Assembly (NCBI GenBank): GCA_035699705.1
Contig: DASSPI010000022.1
Span: 1 to 23,375, forward strand
DNA: 23,375 nucleotides
Direction: 5' to 3'
Source of the DNA: CANKHA01 sp035699705
Lineage (GTDB): Bacteria > Pseudomonadota > Alphaproteobacteria > Rhizobiales > Xanthobacteraceae
In this document: positions 12,966 to 19,823 of the stretch, piece after piece
Layout: every line of letters starts with the position of its first letter
Position numbering within the stretch: the first letter of the stretch is position 1
Program-made: the position numbers and the translations under genes
Notes under the pieces: generated by a model
The model's input: only the letters and a program-made list of their open reading frames with translations
Database searches by the model: none
What the model was told of the DNA's origin: nothing

Positions 12966-14650
12966 CCCTACATCCCGAACTTCGGGGACTGTTTGCAGCA
13001 CTCCTAGCCGTGGCGCTAGCCCAGTCGCTGATGGTGGTCATTCCGGCTTGGGCGGTCCAGCATTTATTTGACCGATTCAGCGGACACTCCAGCTCCGCCT
13101 CGCTGCCGACGGGCAGCCTCATAATTGTCTTTGTGGCGACCGCGCTAACTGCTTTCCTGCTCGAAGTCGGCAAGCGTCGGCTGGCCTCCGAAATCGGCCT
13201 TCGGCACGCCGCAAACTTGCGCAATGCGCTGTTCCGCAGGATTGTCCAAGATCCGTCCCTGAAGGCGCAGAAGACCGATAAAGGGACCTTATTGCTGCCG
13301 TTCATCGGCGACCTCACAGCGTCGCGGCGCTGGTTTGGCGAAGGTCTCGCTCGAGGGTCAGCGGCACTCGTCCTCATTCCGGTCCTTCTGACTCTAATCG
13401 CGACCCGCAGTGGAGAGCTCGCTTTGGCCTTGGCAATAGCGCTCCTTCTATCACTGCTCTGCTCGCTCGCGCTCAGCCGGCCGCTCGATCGCGCGGTGCG
13501 TGAAGTTCGACGTCATCGAGGCGGCCTCACCGCCTTCATCACAGGTCGCCTGGACGCGGCAGCGACGATCAAGGCCAGCGGGCGGACCCGGCGCGAGCTG
13601 CGCAAGGTTGAGAGCCGCACCGCAAAACTGTCTGCAGCAGAAAGGAGACGTGCCTGGGTCGTGGGGCTGATGCGCGGACTCACTCTTCTTACCAACTCCA
13701 TCCTAGTCCTGGTGACACTTCTGGTTGGCAGCCGGATCATCGCGGCCGGAGGCGCTACGCCGGGAGCGGTCGTCGCGATCCTCAGCCTCGTTGGCCTCCT
13801 CGCAGGTGGCATGACCGACCTCGCACGGGCTTTTGAACTGTGGCACCCGGCGAAGGTTGCCGAGGATCGCCTCAACAAAATCCTTCGTGCCAAACCGCGT
13901 CGTCGAATTCCTCCAATGGGGTTAGCTGAACAACAACCAACGGGTCCTCACGATCTGACGATCAGCCGGCTCTCCCTCGCAAACGGGTTACGGTCGATCT
14001 CAGCGCAAGCTTCAGCCGGTGAACGAGTGCTAATCGATGGTTCGCCTGGCGAAGGAAAGTCGGCGCTTCTGGCCGCGATAGCCCAGCTGATCGAGCCCAG
14101 CAGTGGCGCGATCCACTTCGGATCGGTCGAACTTGGCTCGATCGGTGAGGCTGCTCGGCGAGCCCTCATCGGATTTGCTTCCAAGGACAGCGCGATCCTC
14201 CCAGGCAGCCTAGCTATGAACATCGCCTATCGCGGAACGATCACGAAGGAGGACGTGGTCGCGCCGCTCGCCAGCCAATGTGGCCTCGAACCACTGATTA
14301 CCCGGCTCCCTGGGCGCCTCAAGGGACGACTGACGCCGGAAACACCCCTGTCAGACGCGGAGAGACATGGCATCTTCCTCGCGCGAGCATTGTTTGAGGA
14401 ACCACCGCTGCTTCTGCTCGACTCGATCGACGCTCCGCTCGCCGCGTCCACGCTGGCCTGGCTCACAGGCCGGCTTCACGACTATCCCGGCGTAGTCCTC
14501 TTCATAGCGGCTCGTGAGGAGTTTCGTGCCATTGCGTCCCGCCGTTGGTTGCTCGAGGGCGGTCGCCTACATGAGGTAGCGATTGGAACTGGTATTCCTG
14601 CTCCTGGATCGGACGCCACGGTCCTCCCATTTGAGCGAAACATTTCATGA
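12953..14650 (+). CDS. ABC exporter-like protein with degenerate ATPase site
   Basis: A 565-residue half-transporter: about six membrane spans in residues 10-290, then a nucleotide-binding domain from about 335. ATG 12953 overlaps the upstream stop and fits better than the frame start at 12911. Walker A is good (GSPGEGKS, residues 363-370). Other catalytic parts are not. The signature is LSDAE (466-470) instead of LSGGQ. Walker B is LLLLDS, with Ser491 where the catalytic Glu belongs. The Q-loop has Lys411 (FASKDS), and the H-loop position is Ala520 (FIAAREE). ATP may bind, but hydrolysis should be poor unless a partner supplies a working site, and no partner gene is nearby. Its stop overlaps the next start as ATGA. 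Substrate is unknown. Confidence 0.85.
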   Translation: MRPLTLHPELRGLFAALLAVALAQSLMVVIPAWAVQHLFDRFSGHSSSASLPTGSLIIVFVATALTAFLLEVGKRRLASEIGLRHAANLRNALFRRIVQDPSLKAQKTDKGTLLLPFIGDLTASRRWFGEGLARGSAALVLIPVLLTLIATRSGELALALAIALLLSLLCSLALSRPLDRAVREVRRHRGGLTAFITGRLDAAATIKASGRTRRELRKVESRTAKLSAAERRRAWVVGLMRGLTLLTNSILVLVTLLVGSRIIAAGGATPGAVVAILSLVGLLAGGMTDLARAFELWHPAKVAEDRLNKILRAKPRRRIPPMGLAEQQPTGPHDLTISRLSLANGLRSISAQASAGERVLIDGSPGEGKSALLAAIAQLIEPSSGAIHFGSVELGSIGEAARRALIGFASKDSAILPGSLAMNIAYRGTITKEDVVAPLASQCGLEPLITRLPGRLKGRLTPETPLSDAERHGIFLARALFEEPPLLLLDSIDAPLAASTLAWLTGRLHDYPGVVLFIAAREEFRAIASRRWLLEGGRLHEVAIGTGIPAPGSDATVLPFERNIS

Positions 14651-15519
14651 GGGTCGCTCCGAAGAGCCTTGGCATGCCGTCCGAAGTAGGCCAGGTTCGC
14701 TTTACCGTCCGTCGTGGATCCCCGGCACGCGAATATTTCCACTATATCCCGGCGTCGGCTTCCGCTCGGTCAGCAGTCATCGTGCTGGTCCATGGAGTGA
14801 CCCGCCGCGCAGCCGAGCATATCTTCCAATTCCGCACCCTCGCTGATCGGGCAGGCGCAATCCTTGTTGCACCCTACTTTTCGCGCTCGGCCTTCGGCCT
14901 TTATCAGCAGGTGGTGGATCCCAAGAGTGGAGTGCGAGCCGATCTTGCGTTGTTCGACATGCTCGATGAGATTGGGAAGCGGACCGGAGCCTCGACTGAG
15001 CGAGTGCACCTTTTCGGCTATTCGGGCGGGGCTCAGTTTGTTCATCGGTTCGTGATGCTTCATCCGGAGCGGGCCGCAAGCATGCTGGTTGCTTCGGCCG
15101 GTTGGTATACGTTCCCAGACGAACAACTGCCGTATCCTTACGGAATCGCGAGCGCGCCAGTGCCGAATATGGAGATCGATCCGCGTCGGTTCTTGGCCGT
15201 CGAGCGCCATCTACTGATTGGGGCGCAGGATAACAGTCGCGGAGATAACTTGCGCGTGTCCGCGAAAATCGATGCGCTGCAAGGCACAAACAGGGTCGAG
15301 CGCGCAAGGCGCTGGTTCGACGCAATGGCGGACGCTTCGCGGCGGCACAATGTGCAGCCTCCCCGAGCGACCTTTGAACTCATTCCCGGCATTGGCCACA
15401 GCTTCGCGACCTCGGCGCGGCGGCGCTCATTGCCCGAACGCGTCATGAGTCATATCTTCCCTGAGATACCCGATTTCCGTCAAAAAAGAGGAACAATGCC
15501 GTGCAAAAACTTCGATTGA
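14647..15519 (+). CDS. Alpha/beta hydrolase (esterase or depolymerase type)
   Basis: A 290-residue hydrolase without a signal peptide. The oxyanion segment is VIVLVHGVT (residues 44-52). The nucleophile elbow is GYSGGAQ, with Ser126. The likely acid lies in GAQDN (Asp195), and the histidine in GIGHSF (His251). The order and spacing fit the fold, close to the polyhydroxybutyrate-depolymerase/LpqC-like esterases. The C-terminal QKRGTMPCKNFD is read through the ribosome binding site of the next gene. The ATG overlaps the TGA of the ABC gene by four bases, which indicates translational coupling. The substrate is unknown; the operon context suggests it acts on the molecule handled by the transporter and porin. 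Confidence 0.85.
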   Translation: MRVAPKSLGMPSEVGQVRFTVRRGSPAREYFHYIPASASARSAVIVLVHGVTRRAAEHIFQFRTLADRAGAILVAPYFSRSAFGLYQQVVDPKSGVRADLALFDMLDEIGKRTGASTERVHLFGYSGGAQFVHRFVMLHPERAASMLVASAGWYTFPDEQLPYPYGIASAPVPNMEIDPRRFLAVERHLLIGAQDNSRGDNLRVSAKIDALQGTNRVERARRWFDAMADASRRHNVQPPRATFELIPGIGHSFATSARRRSLPERVMSHIFPEIPDFRQKRGTMPCKNFD

Positions 15520-16673
15520 TGATGCTGGCCTTGGCCGGAAGCGCTCTTATTGGCGTCGCTTGCGCGCCCGCAGCTGCGAAGGACGGCGTTTCGGCCGGTT
15601 CCGATGGTATCACCTTCAAGGCGGCGAACGGCGACTTCGAGTTGACGCTGGGCGGCCGGCTTCACCTCGATGCGGTGAAGTATGACTTCGAAGGAGATGA
15701 TGATTCTGACGCCGATGTGCGGCGCGCACGGGTCGAACTTTCGGGCAAGCTAGGCGATCATGTGCGTTTCCGGATTGATCGGGAGTTTGGCCTTAATTCT
15801 GGCTGGCGTAATGTCTGGCTAGCGGTGCGGCCGACGGACGAGATAGAGGTACGCGGAGGCAACTTCATTGTTCCCTTCAGCATGGAGGAAATGCAGAGCT
15901 CCAATCGAAGCCAGCTGATGGAACGCTCCCTCGTCACTGCCTTGGCTCCAGATTTTGGCTTAGGTGGCTCGGTTCAATATGCGCGGCGCAATTGGACCGC
16001 GACCGTCGGTTATTTCGGCGATGCCCTCGACAGCGAGGACGAAGGCAGCGAGGATCGAGGAAAGGGATTTGCGGGGCGCGTGACCGCTGCCCCGATCCTC
16101 GGCAAGAAGCAGTTCCTTCACCTGGCTGCTGCAATCGAGCGCCGCGAGCTTGACGGTGGCGACGCGCTCTCATTCAATGCCAAGCCGGGTTCGGCGCTTG
16201 CACCCACGCTGATTTCCAGCGGCCTCATTCTCGATGCGGACAAGATGACTAATCTTGACGCGGAGGCCGCCTATTCGGCCGGGCCTTTCCTCCTTCAAGG
16301 ACAATATGTGCGAAGCGGAATTGACCGTCCGCTTCTCGGCGACCTGGATTTTGATGCCTGGTATGCGCAGGCGAGCTTCATCGTCACTGGGGAAAGTTAC
16401 GATTACGCAAGGCGTTCAGGGACGATTGAGGGCGTCGACCTACGGCGCAGGAAGAGCGCCATCGAGCTTGCGGCACGGTTCAGCCGCCTGGACATGGATG
16501 ATTCCGCGCAGGAGCTAGGTCGGGCGCAGACGATGACACTTGGCGCCAATTGGTATCTTAACCAAAATCTGCGTTTGATGGCCAATTACGCCCATTCGAC
16601 ACTGAAAGACCGGCCGCTGACCGACAATCAAAAGGTTGACCTCGTTACCGGCCGATTTCAGATGAATTTCTAA
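15501..16673 (+). CDS. OprO/OprP-type outer-membrane porin
   Basis: A 390-residue protein with a Sec signal peptide (LMMLALAGSALIGVACAPAA). The mature part is a beta-barrel with alternating strands. It includes DFELTLGGRLHLDAVKYDF, then DADVRRARVELSGKL and VRFRIDREFGL, which match phosphate-selective porin O/P proteins (PF07396). It ends with GRFQMNF, the terminal Phe expected of outer-membrane barrels. The start is GTG 15501, with AGAGGAA 8 bases upstream; ATG 15519 is an alternative. The first 19 bases overlap the hydrolase gene. Many family members are not phosphate-specific, so the solute is open. As the last gene of the operon it supplies an outer-membrane path. Confidence 0.9.
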   Translation: MQKLRLMMLALAGSALIGVACAPAAAKDGVSAGSDGITFKAANGDFELTLGGRLHLDAVKYDFEGDDDSDADVRRARVELSGKLGDHVRFRIDREFGLNSGWRNVWLAVRPTDEIEVRGGNFIVPFSMEEMQSSNRSQLMERSLVTALAPDFGLGGSVQYARRNWTATVGYFGDALDSEDEGSEDRGKGFAGRVTAAPILGKKQFLHLAAAIERRELDGGDALSFNAKPGSALAPTLISSGLILDADKMTNLDAEAAYSAGPFLLQGQYVRSGIDRPLLGDLDFDAWYAQASFIVTGESYDYARRSGTIEGVDLRRRKSAIELAARFSRLDMDDSAQELGRAQTMTLGANWYLNQNLRLMANYAHSTLKDRPLTDNQKVDLVTGRFQMNF

Positions 16674-16831
16674 CGGCTGGCCAAAGCTTCATTTTCGAAT
16701 GTTGGGACTGGCGGCTTTTTGCTCGACGGTTTGCCATACTCTTGGTTGAGTTGTGCAAGGTAGGTGAGCGTTTGACGGGCCTGAATATGAATTGGCCGCC
16801 CGCGGGAGATTCGGTTGTGGAGTGCTGCCAA
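16670..16831 (-). CDS. Possible remnant, convergent with the porin gene
   Basis: A minus-strand frame from TTG 16829-16831 to TAG 16670-16672 gives 53 residues, with RGRPIHIQARQTLTYLAQLN, then QEYGKPSSKKPPVPTF. It looks like real protein, but there is no ATG or GTG and no ribosome binding site. Its upstream side abuts a repeat copy. Its stop interlocks with the porin stop. It may be the 3' end of a gene whose 5' part was replaced by the repeat. I do not recognise the family. Confidence 0.25.
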   Translation of the reverse strand: MAALHNRISRGRPIHIQARQTLTYLAQLNQEYGKPSSKKPPVPTFENEALASR

Positions 16832-16860
16832 CGTCCGGAATGGGTCGAAAGCAGGCCTAA
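16830..16860 (+). repeat. Dispersed palindrome, family 1
   Basis: AACGTCCGGAATGGGTCG then AAAGCAGGCCTAA; first of a close pair. Confidence 0.7.
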
Positions 16861-16864
16861 GCAG

Positions 16865-16898
16865 TTAATGTCTCCTGTGAGTGGAAAGCGGACATTAG
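16865..16898 (+). repeat. Dispersed palindrome, family 1
   Basis: TTAATGTCTCCTGTGAGTGG then AAAGCGGACATTAG; second of the pair, 4 bases after the first. Confidence 0.75.
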
Positions 16899-17149
16899 GA
16901 AGGGGCCGCTGGACCTAGCGGCCTATGCAGGCAGACATGCCGACGGAAGAATAGTGAAGTCGGCTCCTGATCCGATAATTAGCGCGTTTTCGCCTGCCTA
17001 CGGCCGCTCCGCACCAACTTCAGATGAGCCTTTGATAATAGCTCCTGGTTCCGAGCTGGTCCCGCAACGGGACGGCTGATCAACTGCGCACCCTTAAAGC
17101 GTCGCCCATTGTTGTCTGCAAGTAAGTACCTCAAATTTAGGAATAACCA

Positions 17150-17590
17150 ATGAAGAACATTTTTCTGATTGCCGGCGCGGTTGCCATGGCTGTTGGCATG
17201 CCTGCAGTCGCTCAAGGCCAGGGCAAGGGCAAGGGCGCTGCAGCGAAGCCACAGCAGTCGCTGAGTATAAAGCGAAATGCCAAATCCAATAAGCAGGTTC
17301 GAACGAATGTCCGCGCTCAGAACAAATATGGGGGCAACGTCTGTCCCCCGGGCCTCGTCAAGAAAACGCCAACCTGTGTTCCTCCAGGTCAGGTCAACCG
17401 GTCGTTCCGGGAGGGGCAGCGCGTGGGCAAAGGCTACCGCTACTACACGCCCTATGGAAACATCCCCGAGGCGCTGCGCAACCAATACAACCTCGATGAC
17501 GATAACCGCTACATCTATCGCGACAACACGATCTACCAAGTCGATCCGGCGACCAGCGTTGTAACGCGGATCATCAACACGATCCTCTAG
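17150..17590 (+). CDS. RcnB-like secreted protein (paralogue B)
   Basis: A 146-residue secreted protein. The signal peptide is MKNIFLIAGAVAMAVGMPAV, then AQ, with cleavage near residue 22. A Gln/Gly/Lys-rich basic segment follows (about 23-60), then CPPGLVKKTPTCVPPGQ and a C-terminal domain (YGNIPEALRNQYNL, then RYIYRDNTIYQVDP). It shares the two-cysteine signature, the IPE.L..QY block and the YQVDP end with the protein at 9818-10285, so the two are paralogues about 7 kb apart on opposite strands. TTAGGAA lies 8 bases before the ATG. A strong terminator follows at 17611. The periplasmic location is inferred from the signal; the family's nickel/cobalt link comes from E. coli RcnB and is unproven here. 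Confidence 0.82.
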   Translation: MKNIFLIAGAVAMAVGMPAVAQGQGKGKGAAAKPQQSLSIKRNAKSNKQVRTNVRAQNKYGGNVCPPGLVKKTPTCVPPGQVNRSFREGQRVGKGYRYYTPYGNIPEALRNQYNLDDDNRYIYRDNTIYQVDPATSVVTRIINTIL

Positions 17591-17610
17591 AAGATCGCTC
17601 TTTGCTCGAG

Positions 17611-17636
17611 GGGCCGCCCGCTTCGGCGGGCGGTCC
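17611..17636 (+). terminator. Rho-independent terminator after RcnB-like gene B
   Basis: An 11-base stem, GGGCCGCCCGC with GCGGGCGGTCC (one G-T pair), closes a TTCG tetraloop at 17622-17625. TTGTGTGCTGTTT follows. It lies 20 bases after the stop codon. Confidence 0.85.
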
Positions 17637-17775
17637 TTGTGTGCTGTTTGCCCAGCTGACGGCCACTGGCGAATGGGCGCAATTTGCCAGGACTAGCAGC
17701 AAAGAAGGCCCGCCAGCGGCCAAAGCCGGCGAACCTTCCATTGTCCACGCACTCTGGAGAAAACGCAGACCGTGA

Positions 17776-17812
17776 CATAATCTGAATTCGTTGATTGATG
17801 GAAAGCGGACTC
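17776..17812 (+). repeat. Dispersed palindrome, family 1 (very degenerate)
   Basis: ATAATCTGAATTCGTTG, then ATTGATGG and AAAGCGGACT; only the right half is well kept. Confidence 0.4.
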
Positions 17813-17877
17813 GTTGCTGCCACGGGGACCGCCGCCCCGCTGTTAACGGCGATCACGCTCGAGGAAGTACGCCGCGC

Positions 17878-18237
17878 CTAAACTGTGGTCGACTTAGGTG
17901 CAGGCGAAAGGTTATGTCCATTGGCTATCTGCACGGCACGCTGCAGCTGATGAATTTCCAGATCACTTAATGGACTGTCGAATCTCACTGCGCAGCCCGT
18001 CATACTTCGCCACGCCACGGTGCCGAAGACATTGAGGGAGGCGAGCTTGATCCAGACTTGCTCTCCCTCGGACGGGAGTTCAGCTCCCGTCAGCTTAACG
18101 CCGGCAAGAGACACGTTTGCCGTCACAACAACGCGGGACTCGGTCAGACTGAACAATGAGGCCGGCAGTGCAATCAATTCGCGCTTGTCGCTACGGCGGC
18201 CCCACCGGCCGTCGAGCCGCCTACCAAAAGTGCGCAT
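17878..18237 (-). CDS. PilZ-domain protein (119 aa)
   Basis: A stand-alone PilZ domain. ATG at 18235-18237 has GGAG about 6 bases upstream on the minus strand; the frame stays open further but without support. The N-terminal RRSDKREL carries the arginine cluster of the RxxxR element. The second motif is NVSLAGVKLTG (N-x-S-x-x-G). A beta-strand pair (VWIKLASLNVFGTVAWRS, then CAVRFDSPLSDLEIHQLQ) follows. The domain binds cyclic di-GMP in characterised members. The next PilZ gene upstream on the same strand ends 109 bases away, so the two may share a transcript. Partner proteins are not evident from the neighbourhood. Confidence 0.8.
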   Translation of the reverse strand: MRTFGRRLDGRWGRRSDKRELIALPASLFSLTESRVVVTANVSLAGVKLTGAELPSEGEQVWIKLASLNVFGTVAWRSMTGCAVRFDSPLSDLEIHQLQRAVQIANGHNLSPAPKSTTV

Positions 18238-18346
18238 GTCGACTCCAAAAACAGATAGAGTTCGGCTATCCCGAGACGCTGCACAGGGCAGCTGGCGTGA
18301 CTGGCGTTGAACCGAGGTGCTCTTTACGCGGAGCCTCAAGACCCAT

Positions 18347-18760
18347 TCACTGGTTGCTGGATATGCAGTCCTTCTGCCCGTCCAGCACCTCACGCCGATA
18401 CCAGCGAGGCGCGGAAACCTTCAGCTTCTGCGCTTTTCGATCCCCGAGCACGCCGTCGGATACTGGCTGAGTAAACTCAATTCCAAACCAGGTGGAATCA
18501 ACCCACGCTACCCGTCCTTCGACGGCTGTTTGGCCGAAATCCACGTGAACCGTGCTGCCGACGGGCGGTGCTACCGAAGCTTCCAGCAGAGCGCCCAAGT
18601 TGGAGATGTCTCGAAGCCGCGCCTCCTCAATGTCGCCACCGATGTGGAAGGTCACCGGTTGGTAAAGGCGCGTTCGATCAGGCTTCCTTCTTAGAGGTAT
18701 GATGGGGTCAATCATGGGAGCTGCTCCGCGAGCGAATTCAAGGTGCGACGTTTGCTCCAT
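18347..18760 (-). CDS. PilZ-domain protein (137 aa)
   Basis: The PilZ domain covers about residues 25-103. RRKPDRTRLYQPVTFHIGG holds the arginine motif. RDISNLGALLEAS holds D-x-S-x-x-G. AVEGRVAWVDSTWFGIEF forms the closing strands. A basic tail of about 30 residues follows (KAQKLKVSAPRWYRREVL). ATG at 18758-18760 has TTAGGA about 5 bases upstream. It probably forms a unit with the PilZ gene at 17878-18237. It is divergent from the PAS remnant, whose first codons begin 34 bases away. Cyclic di-GMP binding is inferred from the motifs. Confidence 0.82.
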   Translation of the reverse strand: MEQTSHLEFARGAAPMIDPIIPLRRKPDRTRLYQPVTFHIGGDIEEARLRDISNLGALLEASVAPPVGSTVHVDFGQTAVEGRVAWVDSTWFGIEFTQPVSDGVLGDRKAQKLKVSAPRWYRREVLDGQKDCISSNQ

Positions 18761-18793
18761 TTGTTCCTAAGGATGGCTTAAGATCCTATACGC

Positions 18794-19232
18794 GCAGGTG
18801 CGCAACAGCGGCAGGAGGCGATCATCCAGTCGCTGCCGAGCATCCTTTATCTCGAGCCGCTGGACCGCGATCCGCGCTGCCCGCAGTTCGTCAGCGGCGA
18901 CCCGGAGGGAATCACCGGCTTGCGCCTAGAGCAGTTCGGCGACAATCCCGCGCTGTGGAGCGAACGCCTCCTCGAGGAAGTCCACGAGCAAGCCCTGGCG
19001 GCGCTGGCCGCACGCAAGCGGACCGACCGCCTTTTCGGTCGAATATCGCTGGCAGTGCGCCGACAGAAGCTACCGCCATTTCCATGAGCAGAAAATACTG
19101 CTCAAGGACTCGAAGGGCTGGACGGTGGAGTTCGCCGGGACGCTGACCGACATCACCGAGCGGCGGTCGCTCCAGAACCGTAGAGCTAATGTCGAACGCC
19201 GAAGTCAGTTTGAGCTGCGAGCAGAAGAGTAA
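18794..19232 (+). pseudogene. PAS-domain signalling protein remnant
   Basis: There is no start codon; a stop (TAA 18779-18781) lies upstream in frame. The first frame reads RQEAIIQSLPSILYLEPLDR, then PQFVSGDPEGITG and NPALWSERLLEEVHEQALAA to KRTDR near 19028. One extra base shifts the frame. The next continues FSVEYRWQCADRSYRHFHEQ, then GWTVEFAGTLTDITERRSLQ, to TAA 19230-19232. The YRWQCADxSYRHFHEQ...GTLTDITERR part is the classic end of a PAS_3 fold. It normally leads into a kinase, GGDEF or further PAS domain, and nothing of the kind follows. So this is a fragment of a sensor gene, lacking both ends and carrying one frameshift. It sits next to two PilZ genes, so a cyclase or kinase linked to c-di-GMP is possible but unproven. 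Confidence 0.75.
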
Positions 19233-19823
19233 CGGCGACAATGCTCCAGCTCATGGTCAGCCTCCCGGGATGAAGTCTATCGGGAATATGTGAGCGCGCA
19301 ATTGCAAGGCAGGCGAGAGACTATAAAATGATTGCGAGACTCGTCGCCCTAGCTCGGCAAAAGCAGGACGCGGCGGGTCTCACTCAAGCCTTTAATGTCG
19401 TGAATGGGTCGAGAGCGGACATTAGCGCGAGGGCAGGAGAGACAGCGCGGCTAATTGCCAATCTGCGGCACTGAGAGGGATGGGCCGTCCTCGTTAGGAC
19501 AAGCGGAAAAGCGAGGAGCCCACTTTTGCGGCCCTGGCGGCAGCTCAGCTTTGAACGAGCTTGGTCGAAGGCTCACCTTGAACTGTTCGCTTCGACCAAT
19601 CGCGCCACTTGGGCGGCCCAATAACCCAATCTTCACCATCTGGGTCTAGCTCTTCTCGACAGGTGATACACGCGGCTGCTCGACCGGTGCGGCAAATTCG
19701 GCAGCAGCGGGAGGGCAAAGAAATATCGCCTGAGTGGAATCTCAATCAAGGCAAGAGCGAGAGGGTTGTTGCGCAAGCCGTAACTCGCTCAGCGCGGCCC
19801 GGGACCGAAGAAGCCAACTGACC
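19233..19823. other. Gene-poor stretch
   Basis: No gene is supported. Weak candidates follow. A 22-codon minus-strand start MSWSIVAVTLLLAAQ has GGGAGG upstream (near 19238-19262) and is cut short at TAG. A plus-strand start at ATG 19328 (MIARLVALARQKQDAAG) runs into the repeat at 19391. A minus-strand frame 19545-19745 carries two CxxC pairs. All look like remnants or chance. Confidence 0.35.
19391..19425 (+). repeat. Dispersed palindrome, family 1
   Basis: TTTAATGTCGTGAATGGGTC then GAGAGCGGACATTAG, forward orientation. Confidence 0.8.

Larger units (their letters stand above)
16674..17149. other. Intergenic region between porin and RcnB-like genes
   Basis: It holds two adjacent family 1 repeat copies (16830-16860 and 16865-16898) and the weak minus-strand frame above. 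Bases 16900-17149 should contain the promoter of the RcnB-like gene, but I see no convincing -35/-10 pair. Confidence 0.4.

Noticed and set aside
12718..13377. 219-codon minus-strand frame opposite the NTPase and ABC genes
   Set aside because: It is low-complexity Arg/Ser/Ala sequence across the overlap of two convincing plus-strand genes.
17795..17881. Short plus-strand frame ending LLTAITLEEVRRA
   Set aside because: It begins within a degenerate repeat, is only about 27 codons long and has no start signal.
19545..19745. Minus-strand frame with two CxxC pairs (CRICRTG and CITCREEL), like a zinc ribbon
   Set aside because: It has a TTG start with no ribosome binding site, and third-position base use is unlike the real genes here. 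It is possible but unsupported.
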